Positions 45,932 to 53,598 of a DNA stretch of 64,000 nucleotides are shown one piece after another (the first letter of the stretch is position 1; each line of letters opens with the position of its first letter). The position numbers and the translations under genes were made by a program. This DNA is from Tanticharoenia sakaeratensis NBRC 103193. Lineage in GTDB: Bacteria > Pseudomonadota > Alphaproteobacteria > Acetobacterales > Acetobacteraceae. Where the stretch lies: positions 288,715-352,714 of the forward strand of contig NZ_BALE01000010.1 in the NCBI RefSeq assembly GCF_000963885.1, read 5' to 3'. The notes under the pieces are model-generated. The model saw only the letters and a program-made list of their open reading frames with translations. It was not told the origin of the DNA and made no database searches.

Positions 45932-46780
45932 TCAGTGCGTCGGCGGAAGCGACTGGCTTTGCACGCCGGGAACCCGCGTGCCATAGGCGCGGCTGCTGTC
46001 GTAATTCGTAGGATAGGGACTGGTGCTTGTCCCTGCGGCGGGCGTCGTGGGGCTTGTCATTGGCCCTGACGGGGGAACGGGTGTCGTCGGAGCAGGCGTG
46101 ACCTGACTGAGGATGCGGCGGAGCGGGTCCGCGCCGGGATTGTTCACGCGCATGGTGACGACGATGTCTTCCGGCCCGACCGACTGGTTATAGTAGCTGC
46201 GATTGGCGCCGCTGTTGACCGTCAGCTTGGAGCCGCCCAGGGCCGCGCCTGCGAACAGGCCGCGCGATTTCTGCAGCGCAAGGATGTCCGTGTTCGAAAC
46301 ACCGGCCGTGCTGTCCTCGATGCCGGTTCCAAGCGTCGCAAAGGAGGCGCCCGCGCCGGCATTGAACTTGAACTGGCTGTCGAGCAGGGCCTGCAGGCCG
46401 CGGGCGCTCATGACGAACAGGATCATCTCCGAATCGTCCATGCCGAGCTGAACGCCGATCGAGCCCGAGGAGAGCGTATAGAACGCAGGATCCGACCACG
46501 AGCCGCGTGCGTCGCGCGAGACCAGCACGCAGCCGCCGCCGGAACCGCCGATGCCGATCGACATGCGGAAGATCGAAGGGCAGACCATGACGGCGCGCGC
46601 CCTTGCGAGATAGCGCTGTGCGCGACTGTTGGCGTTCGCCGACTGGAACATGTCCTGGACCGTCAGGGTCGCCCGGTCGACGAGCGCCTGCTGGGTGCCG
46701 TGGGCTGCCTGCGCCATGGGTGCCGCAAGCGCCAATGGGGCTGCAAGCAGGATGGGGGTGAACCGGAAACGTGTGGACAT
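45932..46780 (-). CDS. Secreted SYLF-domain lipid-binding protein
   Basis: A 282-residue protein with a signal peptide (cleavage near AQA) and a SYLF/Ysc84 domain (about 30-210): CPSIFRMSIGIGGSGGGCVLVSR, FYTLSSGSIGVQLGMDDSEMILFVM and SRGLFAGAALGGSKL. SYLF domains bind phosphoinositides or other acidic lipids in eukaryotes; the bacterial versions are periplasmic and little studied. The C-terminal 60 residues are Pro/Thr/Ser-rich and disordered. ATG 46780 gives the signal peptide directly. Its lipid-binding fold is of interest next to a sphingolipid locus, but it is a separate gene. Confidence 0.83.
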   Translation of the reverse strand: MSTRFRFTPILLAAPLALAAPMAQAAHGTQQALVDRATLTVQDMFQSANANSRAQRYLARARAVMVCPSIFRMSIGIGGSGGGCVLVSRDARGSWSDPAFYTLSSGSIGVQLGMDDSEMILFVMSARGLQALLDSQFKFNAGAGASFATLGTGIEDSTAGVSNTDILALQKSRGLFAGAALGGSKLTVNSGANRSYYNQSVGPEDIVVTMRVNNPGADPLRRILSQVTPAPTTPVPPSGPMTSPTTPAAGTSTSPYPTNYDSSRAYGTRVPGVQSQSLPPTH

Positions 46781-46853
46781 GGAGAAGTCCTGTCTGGATG
46801 AGGTCATCAATGATCGTGCAACGATTGCGCCGGATTGTGACCGGAGCGTGGTT

Positions 46854-47663
46854 TCAGGACAACGGTACGCCGACCGCATCCGACAGGGCATCCGCAATTC
46901 CGGGTGCGGCCACGAGGAGCGTGGCACCCCCGGTCAGTCCACCGTCCCGAAGGAACGGCGATGCGCGGCCTCCGGCTTCCTCGAGCAGCACAAGGGCCGC
47001 GGCCACATCCCACAGGTTGATGACGATCTCGAGATAACCATCGAGACGGCCGCTGGCGACATCCGCGATGGCGAGCGCGCCGGAGCCCCCGGAACGCGGC
47101 ATGGCACCGAGCCTCATGATCGCGTCCATCTTGCTGATGAAGGTCTCGCGCGGCACGCGTCCGCTCCAGCCCATCTCGATCATGGACGTCTTCGTGTCCG
47201 ATACGGGCGAGGCGCGCAGGGGCTTGCCGTTCAGGGTCGCGCCCGCACCCTTGCGGGCGACGTAGGTTTCCTGCAGCGCCGGGGCCGCGATCACGCCTGC
47301 GACCGGCACGTCGCCGTCCATGAGCCCTAGCGATACGCACCAGCGATCCCGCCCGCGCGCATAGTTCGATGTGCCGTCGATCGGATCGACCACCCATGTC
47401 AGCGCACCCGACCGCGCCCGGCCGCCTTCTTCCCCCATGAAGCCGTCATCGGGAAACAGGGTACCGATTCGTTCGGAAATCAGGCGTTCGACCGCACCAT
47501 CAGCCTCGGTCAGATAATCCTGCATGCCTTTCTGCGTTCCCGTCGGGCCGCCCGGCGGCGGCCTCATGGCCATGGCGAGACCGGCGGCATCGTGCACCAC
47601 GCTGCGGGCAGCGGCGAGCCTGCGATCGATTTCGATGGTGGCTGACACGGCGGGCTGAGGCAT
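46854..47663 (-). CDS. Inositol-monophosphatase-family phosphatase
   Basis: A 269-residue Mg2+-dependent, Li+-type phosphatase. Metal ligands lie in GEEGG, WVVDPIDGTSNYARG and the C-terminal INLWDVAAALVLLEEAGG. The family includes SuhB-like inositol phosphatases, CysQ and HisN histidinol-phosphatase; the residues around DPIDGT do not decide between them. ATG 47663 is used; upstream sequence is not conserved. The SYLF gene follows on the same strand after 73 bases. Confidence 0.85.
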   Translation of the reverse strand: MPQPAVSATIEIDRRLAAARSVVHDAAGLAMAMRPPPGGPTGTQKGMQDYLTEADGAVERLISERIGTLFPDDGFMGEEGGRARSGALTWVVDPIDGTSNYARGRDRWCVSLGLMDGDVPVAGVIAAPALQETYVARKGAGATLNGKPLRASPVSDTKTSMIEMGWSGRVPRETFISKMDAIMRLGAMPRSGGSGALAIADVASGRLDGYLEIVINLWDVAAALVLLEEAGGRASPFLRDGGLTGGATLLVAAPGIADALSDAVGVPLS

Positions 47664-47754
47664 GCGGGTGTGCTCCGTGAGGCAAGGAAAGGGACGATCG
47701 GATGCCATCCAGCATCGCGGGCCGTCTGGCGTCAATTCGGCCCGGGTGGTCGGG

Positions 47755-48258
47755 TCAGGGCAGGAGGTCTCGCAGACGCTCGATTTCGCTTTCGGCGAAA
47801 ACCGCAATCCCGTGCTGACGAAGCAAGGCGGCCGTGACGCCCTGGCCGTGGTGACGTCGACCTGCGAACGCGCCGTCATAAATGAAGCGGCTGCCGCAGG
47901 ACGGGCTGCCGTCCGTCAGCAGCGCAAATCGGCACCCATGCTGCAGTGCGGTCGCCAAGGCGCTGCGTGCGCCCCGTTCGTAAAGCGCGGTGACATTGCG
48001 ACCGGTGTCTTCGACGACATGGGCCTGTCCGGACAGTACGTCGTCGCCGGACTGGGCGTTCTGGATTTCGGCAGGCGGACGCGGCGTGGAAAAGCCGGCT
48101 TCCAGTTCGGGGCATGTCGGCACGATACGCTCCTCTGTCTGCCAGCGCGCCAGCAGATCATGGGCAAGGGTTTTTGCCGATCCGTTGTAGCGGACCGGAC
48201 GGCCGAGGAGGCAGGCACTGACCAGGATTCTGGCCTGTGGTTTGGTGGAATGCGTCAT
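47755..48258 (-). CDS. DUF523 protein
   Basis: A 167-residue DUF523 (YbbK-like) protein. The family start ILVSACLLGRPVRYNG, the PTCPELEAGFSTPRPPAE segment and LLTDGSPSCGS with its conserved Cys are all present. Recent family knowledge connects such proteins to thiouracil desulfidase-type chemistry and Fe-S clusters, but the role here is not known. It follows mmcB on the minus strand by 7 bases, so both may be co-transcribed. Confidence 0.83.
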   Translation of the reverse strand: MTHSTKPQARILVSACLLGRPVRYNGSAKTLAHDLLARWQTEERIVPTCPELEAGFSTPRPPAEIQNAQSGDDVLSGQAHVVEDTGRNVTALYERGARSALATALQHGCRFALLTDGSPSCGSRFIYDGAFAGRRHHGQGVTAALLRQHGIAVFAESEIERLRDLLP

Positions 48259-48265
48259 GGCTGCG

Positions 48266-48772
48266 TCAGTCGGCCCGACGCGCGGCGCGCAGGGAAGCCG
48301 TGACCGCAGGATCCTCGAGCGCCGCGAGGCGGAGTGCTGCATCGCGGGCAAAACGCTGCTGCAGGGCCCGCCGGCGCGCGGGCGGCAGGCGATGATCCGG
48401 TGTCGTGCGGATGATCGCGCATTCGGCAACGTAGCCGGAAGCGGGGGCGACCATGCCGGTTGCGGCGACGATGATGCCGAGGTCGTCCGGCAGGAGGGTC
48501 TGCGGAAAGCGTTCGTCGATCGCGATGAACAGCCGATCGGACCAGTCCCGGTATTCCGGCCATTTACGGTCCGTCAGGTAGTCCCGCGGACCGGATTTCA
48601 CCTCGATGCAGATGAAGCTTCCGTCCGCCGCCAGCGCCATGATGTCGCAGCGGCGGCCCGACGGGAGCGTGAACTCGTTGAGCGGTGCCCAGTCATGCTG
48701 TCGGCACAGGGCCAGGCAGGCGCGCCGGATCGCGAGCTGGTTTTCCGGCAGGAGCACGGGGGCGAGCGACAT
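48266..48772 (-). CDS. mmcB: MmcB-family DNA repair nuclease-like protein
   Basis: A 168-residue PD-(D/E)xK-type protein found in Alphaproteobacteria and named for mitomycin C sensitivity in Caulobacter. The catalytic-type core reads GRRCDIMALAADGSFICIEVKSG, with the E-x-K pair in IEVK, then DRKWPEYRDWSDRLF and FPQTLLPDDLGIIVA. ATG at 48772 is the family start (MSLAPVLLPENQ). It is divergent from the GINT1-like gene with about 67 bases between the starts. Confidence 0.86.
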   Translation of the reverse strand: MSLAPVLLPENQLAIRRACLALCRQHDWAPLNEFTLPSGRRCDIMALAADGSFICIEVKSGPRDYLTDRKWPEYRDWSDRLFIAIDERFPQTLLPDDLGIIVAATGMVAPASGYVAECAIIRTTPDHRLPPARRRALQQRFARDAALRLAALEDPAVTASLRAARRAD

Positions 48773-48839
48773 GCACCTATTGTGGCAAAAGCGATGCACA
48801 CGCGCTACCGCTGCAGCCGAACTCTTCGATGGAGGCGAT

Positions 48840-49760
48840 GTGCCGTTCTTTCGCACCGATCACTGGCGTTGTGCCGTCGTGGATGCGCCGTTTGCCGACA
48901 TCGTTTCCGCAGGCACGCTTGAGGGGTTCCCGGTCACAGCCCTGCCGGAGGTCGGAGCGATGCGGTTCCTGGCTGATCCGTTCGGACTGTGGCGCGACGG
49001 TGCCCTTCATGTGTTTGCCGAGGCTTATGATTATCGCGACAGGCACGGAGTTATTGTCCGGCTGAAGCTGAACCGCGATTTCTGGCCGGTCGAGCAACGT
49101 GTCGTGCTGCGCACGGCGACCCATCTGTCTTATCCCGTGCCGATCGAAGCGGATGGCGAGGCGTATCTCCTGCCCGAGGCCAGCAAGTCAGGACGGCTCT
49201 CGTTGTATCGGGCGCAAGGCTCGCTCGATTCGTGGGCTCCGTGTGAAGAGTTTTCGTTCCCCATTGCTGCGATCGACGCGTCGCCGATCTTTCACGATGG
49301 ACTCTGGTGGATGTTCTACACGCCGCCCGGGGGCACGAAAGCGTCGCGGCAAGGCACGCTCTGCGCTGCCTGGGCCGAGAATCTGACAGGGCCGTGGACC
49401 GAACATCCAGCCAATCCGTTGCTGTGCGACCGTGCGGGTGCCCGCCCGGGAGGACAGCCAGTCTCCCTAGGCGGCGCGATCATCCTGCCGGTGCAGGATT
49501 GCGTTGGAACCTATGGCGCTGCCGTGCGCCTTCTGCATCTCGCGATCGACCGGGAGCGCGTCGAGATACGGACCGGTGCGCGCCTTGCGGCGCCGTCCGC
49601 GCTGGGGCCGCTGACCGATGGTCTGCACACGTTGTCCGCCGCGGGCGATGTTACGCTGATCGATGTGAAACGCGTGGGTATCGGGCCCGGACGCCATTGG
49701 TTCGATCTGCGGCGGGCGGTCGCGCGGCGTTCAGGAGCTATGCCGCCTGTCAGGTGGTGA
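48840..49760 (+). CDS. GINT1-like (glucosamine inositolphosphorylceramide transferase N-domain) beta-propeller protein
   Basis: A 306-residue five-bladed propeller of the group annotated from the N-terminal domain of plant GINT1 and loosely related to GH43. Conserved blocks are FLADPFGLWRDGALHVFAEA (residues about 40-60), THLSYPVPIEADG, AYLLPEA, IDASPIFHDGLWWMFY and GARPGGQPV. GTG at 48840 follows a ggagg site at 7 bases and is preferred; ATG 48771 is in frame but overlaps the divergent mmcB start. It converges on the glycosyltransferase gene, overlapping by 11 bases at the stops. Bacterial members occur in glycan clusters with unproven activity; the location at the edge of a sphingolipid locus suggests a role in glycosylating the lipid. 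Confidence 0.78.
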   Translation: MPFFRTDHWRCAVVDAPFADIVSAGTLEGFPVTALPEVGAMRFLADPFGLWRDGALHVFAEAYDYRDRHGVIVRLKLNRDFWPVEQRVVLRTATHLSYPVPIEADGEAYLLPEASKSGRLSLYRAQGSLDSWAPCEEFSFPIAAIDASPIFHDGLWWMFYTPPGGTKASRQGTLCAAWAENLTGPWTEHPANPLLCDRAGARPGGQPVSLGGAIILPVQDCVGTYGAAVRLLHLAIDRERVEIRTGARLAAPSALGPLTDGLHTLSAAGDVTLIDVKRVGIGPGRHWFDLRRAVARRSGAMPPVRW

Positions 49761-50829
49761 GGGCTGCGACGCGGTCGATGATGCGGCTTCCGGTCCGGTC
49801 GAAAGCCTCGGCGCCGAAGCGTGCGAGGACCCGCGTGCGGGCGCGCGCTCCCATCTCGGCAAGGTTCTGGGGCTGACTGAGCAGGGTATGCAGGGCTCCG
49901 GCGAGGGCACGCGGATTTTTTGGAGGCACGATCAGGCCGGTCTTGCCGGGTTCCACGGTGTAGGGGATCTCGCCGGCATTCGACGCCACGACGGGCAAGC
50001 CGCACAGCATGGCCTCATGGGCGGCGAGGCAAAGCCCCTCCCAGTGTGACGGCTGGGCATAGAGATGCAGTGTCCGCAGATAGTCGAGCGGGTTTGCGCA
50101 GTAGCCGGTGAACGTGACGTCCACACCGCGTGCTTGGGCCAAGGCCTCGAGCCGTCCTCGTTCCGCGCCTTCGCCCGCGATGCTGAACGACAGGGGCGGC
50201 AGGGCGGATGTCTCGCGCAGGAGGGCCGCAGCCTCGATCAGCGCATCGAAGCCCTTGACGGGATGCAGTCGTCCCAGTGTGCCGATGCGGACCGGCTCGC
50301 CCGGCTGCCACGGCCTGGCGACCGGGGTGGCGGGATCGGCACGGAAGATCGGCCAGATCACGAGGTCGTCCGCCGGAATGCGAAGTGTCTTGATCGTCTG
50401 GGCCGCGACGGATGATGAATCCGCGATCCACAGCAACGAGCGATGACGCCGTGCGCGCAACAGGAAGGCATTTGCCGGCTTCAGGCGCGCGGAGTGCTGC
50501 CAGCTGACAACCGGCAGATGCAGGCGTTGTCCGGCGATCTGGCCAAGAAGTGTCGCGCGGGACAGGGACGTCCAGAGAAGGGTCGGCTGCCAGTCCCTGA
50601 GTTCACGCAGGAGCCAGCGCAACGCCGATACATGATCGCGCACACCGCCCTCGCGTACATCGACGCCAAGGCCCGATGCGACCATGGGGACGATGGCGCG
50701 CCCGTCACGCCGGGTCAGGGCAAAGACCCGGACCTCGTGACCAAGCCGGCGCATGAGTCTCGTGACATCGGGAACCGGCAGGGCTGCGCCGCCACCTTCG
50801 ACGGAATTGATGATGTAGGCGATTCTCAA
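49750..50829 (-). CDS. GT4-type glycosyltransferase
   Basis: A 359-residue GT-B glycosyltransferase. The N-domain begins RIAYIINSVEGGGAAL and the C-domain holds GTLGRLHPVKGFDALIEA, the acceptor/donor motif PSHWEGLCLAAHEAMLCGLPVVASNAGEIP (residues about 270-300) and VEPGKTGLIVPP, typical of retaining GT4 enzymes. I prefer TTG at 50829, 4 bases after the upstream stop; an ATG at 50883 would overlap the previous gene and add a Pro/Cys-rich stretch that looks like frame shadow. Last gene of the minus operon that starts at 55750, so it probably adds a sugar to the lipid made by this locus. Confidence 0.85.
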   Translation of the reverse strand: MRIAYIINSVEGGGAALPVPDVTRLMRRLGHEVRVFALTRRDGRAIVPMVASGLGVDVREGGVRDHVSALRWLLRELRDWQPTLLWTSLSRATLLGQIAGQRLHLPVVSWQHSARLKPANAFLLRARRHRSLLWIADSSSVAAQTIKTLRIPADDLVIWPIFRADPATPVARPWQPGEPVRIGTLGRLHPVKGFDALIEAAALLRETSALPPLSFSIAGEGAERGRLEALAQARGVDVTFTGYCANPLDYLRTLHLYAQPSHWEGLCLAAHEAMLCGLPVVASNAGEIPYTVEPGKTGLIVPPKNPRALAGALHTLLSQPQNLAEMGARARTRVLARFGAEAFDRTGSRIIDRVAALTT

Positions 50830-50833
50830 GGGA

Positions 50834-51640
50834 TCAGGACGTCGAGGACAAGCTGTCTGCGGAACGGGACATGGCGGCGGCATCTGCCAGATGCCGGGTC
50901 ACGAGCGCAAGATCGGCCGGTTTGTCGACATCGACCGCTGCCCATCCATTGTCGATCGGAATGAGGGCGGGACGCGCGCCGGTCAGCCGCGTGATCCGTG
51001 CGCACAGGGCATCCGAGGTCAGTGTGCGGGTGAGCGCGCGTGCCAGAAGGCCGGGCCCGAGCAGGGCAGCCATCTTCAGCGGCTGCTTGCGAGCATGTTC
51101 GATTCGCTGCCACAGCGCGAGGACGGCGGCGGCGCGCGGCGTGCGCGCGAGGAACAGGTTGCAGCCCGAGAACACCATGTCGCGCAGGGTGATGTAGGTT
51201 CGCCGCGTTCCCGGAACATCGCGCTCGATCACCGTGCGCGTGGCAATGCCGATGGCGAAATCGCAGGACGGGGTCAGCATCGCGGCACGCGCGACGAAGG
51301 CCGTGATCCATTCCGGGCGGAGCAGCGGATGATCGGCGGTCGTGATCAGCATGGGCGCACCGAGGGCATCCAGGCCTTCGGCAATGCTCTGGCTCGGACC
51401 GGCTGCCGCCGGCAGCACCGCGATATCCTCGCCGAACAGGGCTTCGACCGGAGCTGGGGTCTCGATGCTGACCGCAATCCGGCCGATACCGGTCGTGGCA
51501 CGCAGGGCATCGACGACGCGCGCCAGCATCGGCCGTCCGTTCACAGGCAGGAGGGCTTTGTGACGCACGCCATATGCGCGTGCCATCGGATCGTCTGCGC
51601 CGGCGCGCGTGCCTGCGAGTATGAGGGCAGCGAGCGCCAT
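50834..51640 (-). CDS. MobA-like nucleotidyltransferase (CpgD-like candidate)
   Basis: A 268-residue NTP-transferase fold protein. The nucleotide loop begins ALILAGTRAGADDPMAR, the Lys in HKALLPVNGRPML is the usual substrate-side Lys, and the Mg-binding Asp lies in LITTADHPLL. The C-terminal third (ITRLTGARPALIPIDNGWAAVDVDKPADL) follows molybdenum-cofactor and sugar nucleotidyltransferase patterns. In Caulobacter, a nucleotidyltransferase of the sphingolipid locus (CpgD) is reported to make CDP-glycerate from CTP and 3-phosphoglycerate; this gene is the best candidate for such a role here, by position and fold only. It lies 6 bases after the hydroxylase gene. Confidence 0.75.
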   Translation of the reverse strand: MALAALILAGTRAGADDPMARAYGVRHKALLPVNGRPMLARVVDALRATTGIGRIAVSIETPAPVEALFGEDIAVLPAAAGPSQSIAEGLDALGAPMLITTADHPLLRPEWITAFVARAAMLTPSCDFAIGIATRTVIERDVPGTRRTYITLRDMVFSGCNLFLARTPRAAAVLALWQRIEHARKQPLKMAALLGPGLLARALTRTLTSDALCARITRLTGARPALIPIDNGWAAVDVDKPADLALVTRHLADAAAMSRSADSLSSTS

Positions 51641-51646
51641 GATGGA

Positions 51647-52498
51647 TCAGGCCGGCGGTGTCGAACGCGGCGGCTGACTGCCAGCGGGGCGGTCACGCGG
51701 CGGCGCGCCAGTCAGTTTCATCACCCAGGGAAAACGCCCGGCCATCGTGAGATCGTAACCAAGGTTGAAGACGGACGCGCTCCGTCCCCGGTCGCGGGCC
51801 GCACCGTAGTAGCTGCCGAACAGGCGATCGGGCAGGTAGTTGGTAATCCCGTAATTCCCGTCCTCGTCATGAAAATGATGCAGCACATGAAGCTGCTTCA
51901 TCCGCGCGACCCAGCCCCAGCGTGGCTTGTAGGCAAGATGCTGGATACAGTGGAAGAACTCGTAGACGCAGGTTGTCGCAAACCCCGCGGCAAGTCCTGC
52001 CCATGCGCCGGCAGCGCCGCCGATCAGGTAACCCACGGGCGCCGTGATGAGCGCGATTGTCGGGATCGTGTTGATCGGCGATCCGAACAGCACGTCGAGC
52101 AGATGCGGGTCCTGATGATGGTCGAAGTGGATGCGCTTCCACAGGGCTGCGGTCCAGCGGCTGCGATAGAGCCATTGTCCATGCAGGATGAAACGATGGA
52201 TCGCATACCAGGCAATCGGATAGATCGCGACGACGGCGGCGACCGGTGCCAGCACGGCAAATGGGGCCGGATGGGTCCGCAGACACATGACGGCCGAACC
52301 GAGGATGAGCGCGAAGTAGAGCAGGATCGTCGGGTAGGTCAGATAGGCGAGCCAGAGATCGCGCAGCGTCATCTTGCCCAGATCGTAGCTGCGACCGGTA
52401 CGCAGGGAGGGATTGCGCACCCGTGTCGGGGTGCGGCCATGATGTTCTGCGCGGGCGCGTCGGGCCGTCGAAGCGGATTGCGGCGCGGACTGGCTCAT
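51647..52498 (-). CDS. Fatty-acid hydroxylase / sterol-desaturase-family membrane enzyme
   Basis: A 283-residue integral membrane diiron enzyme. The His clusters are HRFILH, HFDHHQDPH, EFFHCIQH and LHVLHHFHDEDGNYG, the layout of the fatty-acid hydroxylase superfamily, with four hydrophobic segments between them. Members hydroxylate acyl chains or sphingoid bases (for example yeast Sur2 and Scs7). In this operon, hydroxylation of the ceramide acyl chain or long-chain base is likely, and 2-hydroxy acyl ceramides are known from acetic acid bacteria. The start overlaps the LptG-like stop by 4 bases. Confidence 0.87.
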   Translation of the reverse strand: MSQSAPQSASTARRARAEHHGRTPTRVRNPSLRTGRSYDLGKMTLRDLWLAYLTYPTILLYFALILGSAVMCLRTHPAPFAVLAPVAAVVAIYPIAWYAIHRFILHGQWLYRSRWTAALWKRIHFDHHQDPHLLDVLFGSPINTIPTIALITAPVGYLIGGAAGAWAGLAAGFATTCVYEFFHCIQHLAYKPRWGWVARMKQLHVLHHFHDEDGNYGITNYLPDRLFGSYYGAARDRGRSASVFNLGYDLTMAGRFPWVMKLTGAPPRDRPAGSQPPRSTPPA

Positions 52499-53598
52499 CG
52501 TTCCTCCATTCTCAGCACGACGGCGATACCGGCAAGACCCGCAAGAAGCGGAGCTGCGAGCGCCGCGAGTGCGACCGGTAGCGTGCCTGCTTCACCCAAT
52601 GCCTGGAACAGGCCCTGAATCACGACGAAGACGAAGCCGCCGCCGAGACAATAGACCGGAAGCCAGCTCCCGGTCCCCGTGCGTGGTGGGATATAGACCA
52701 CGGGCACCGCCAAGAGAAGCATGACGCACAGTGTAATCGGCAAAAGCAGGCGTGTGAGCAGCATCATTGCATAGTCGCTATGCGGCAGGGCGGTAGGTCG
52801 GCGGTTGCCGAGAGCCGCGAAGAGCTGCGGTGTCGTCAGTGCGGGGTAGGGCTGTGCCAGGGCCAGGATCTCGTCCGGCCGGGCGGCCAGCGCGAATGTT
52901 GCGGCGCCGTGAAGCTCGCTCACCCGGGTGCGGTCGGTGGCGAGCAGGAGGCTGCGCGTCGCAGGCGCCCGCCAGACGCCCTGGTTGTAACGCAGGTCGG
53001 GCGCGGCCCGGGCGTCGGTCAGGTTTCCCGTTGCGTCACGGCTGTACGCCGTGATGTTGCACAGTCTGGCGCCCGCATCGCCATAGCCGCCGACATGGAT
53101 GATGTGCGGCCCGTCGCGGAACCAGAAATCATGGGCCGTGTCGCAGGCCAGCGGATCGGTGACGGACCACCAGCGTGCGAGCAGGAGTTCACCTTCCGGC
53201 GCAAGACGGTCCTGCAGGATGAGGCCGAAGGCGGCCATGATCGCCATGCCGGGCAGCATCAGCCGATACATCGCAGGGGTCGACAGCCCGGCCGCACGCA
53301 GGCTCGCAATCTCGCTGCCGAGCGTCATCTGCGTCAGGGTGAACAGGGCACCGATCATGACGGCGAGCGGCAGAGCAGTTGCTGCGAGCGCCGGCAGATG
53401 GAGCAGGGCATAGGTGACGATGCCTGTCGCCCCGAGATGACGCTCGAGAATGGGATTGGTCTGTTCCAGAAGGGACAGGATTTCCATGAGCGACAGGAGG
53501 ATGCCGCCGGACAGTGCGCTCCGGGCGAGCAACGTGCGGGAGAAATGCCGTGCCAGAACATGGCGCGGCAGCGTTGTGCGGGAAGAGGGGGCCTTCAT
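52495..53598 (-). CDS. LptG/LptF-family permease (second of pair)
   Basis: A 367-residue YjgP/YjgQ-family membrane protein. Three N-terminal helices (ILLSLMEILSLLE, YALLHLPALAATALPLAVMIGALFTL) include the conserved region LGSEIASLRAAGLS; a periplasmic beta-jellyroll-like part spans about 130-260; three C-terminal helices follow. This is the LptF/LptG plan used to hand lipopolysaccharide to the periplasmic bridge. ATG 53598 is chosen because it overlaps the upstream stop by 4 bases; earlier in-frame ATGs would overlap deeply. It stands in a sphingolipid operon rather than next to lptD or pepA, so sphingolipid transport is a serious possibility. Confidence 0.85.
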   Translation of the reverse strand: MKAPSSRTTLPRHVLARHFSRTLLARSALSGGILLSLMEILSLLEQTNPILERHLGATGIVTYALLHLPALAATALPLAVMIGALFTLTQMTLGSEIASLRAAGLSTPAMYRLMLPGMAIMAAFGLILQDRLAPEGELLLARWWSVTDPLACDTAHDFWFRDGPHIIHVGGYGDAGARLCNITAYSRDATGNLTDARAAPDLRYNQGVWRAPATRSLLLATDRTRVSELHGAATFALAARPDEILALAQPYPALTTPQLFAALGNRRPTALPHSDYAMMLLTRLLLPITLCVMLLLAVPVVYIPPRTGTGSWLPVYCLGGGFVFVVIQGLFQALGEAGTLPVALAALAAPLLAGLAGIAVVLRMEER

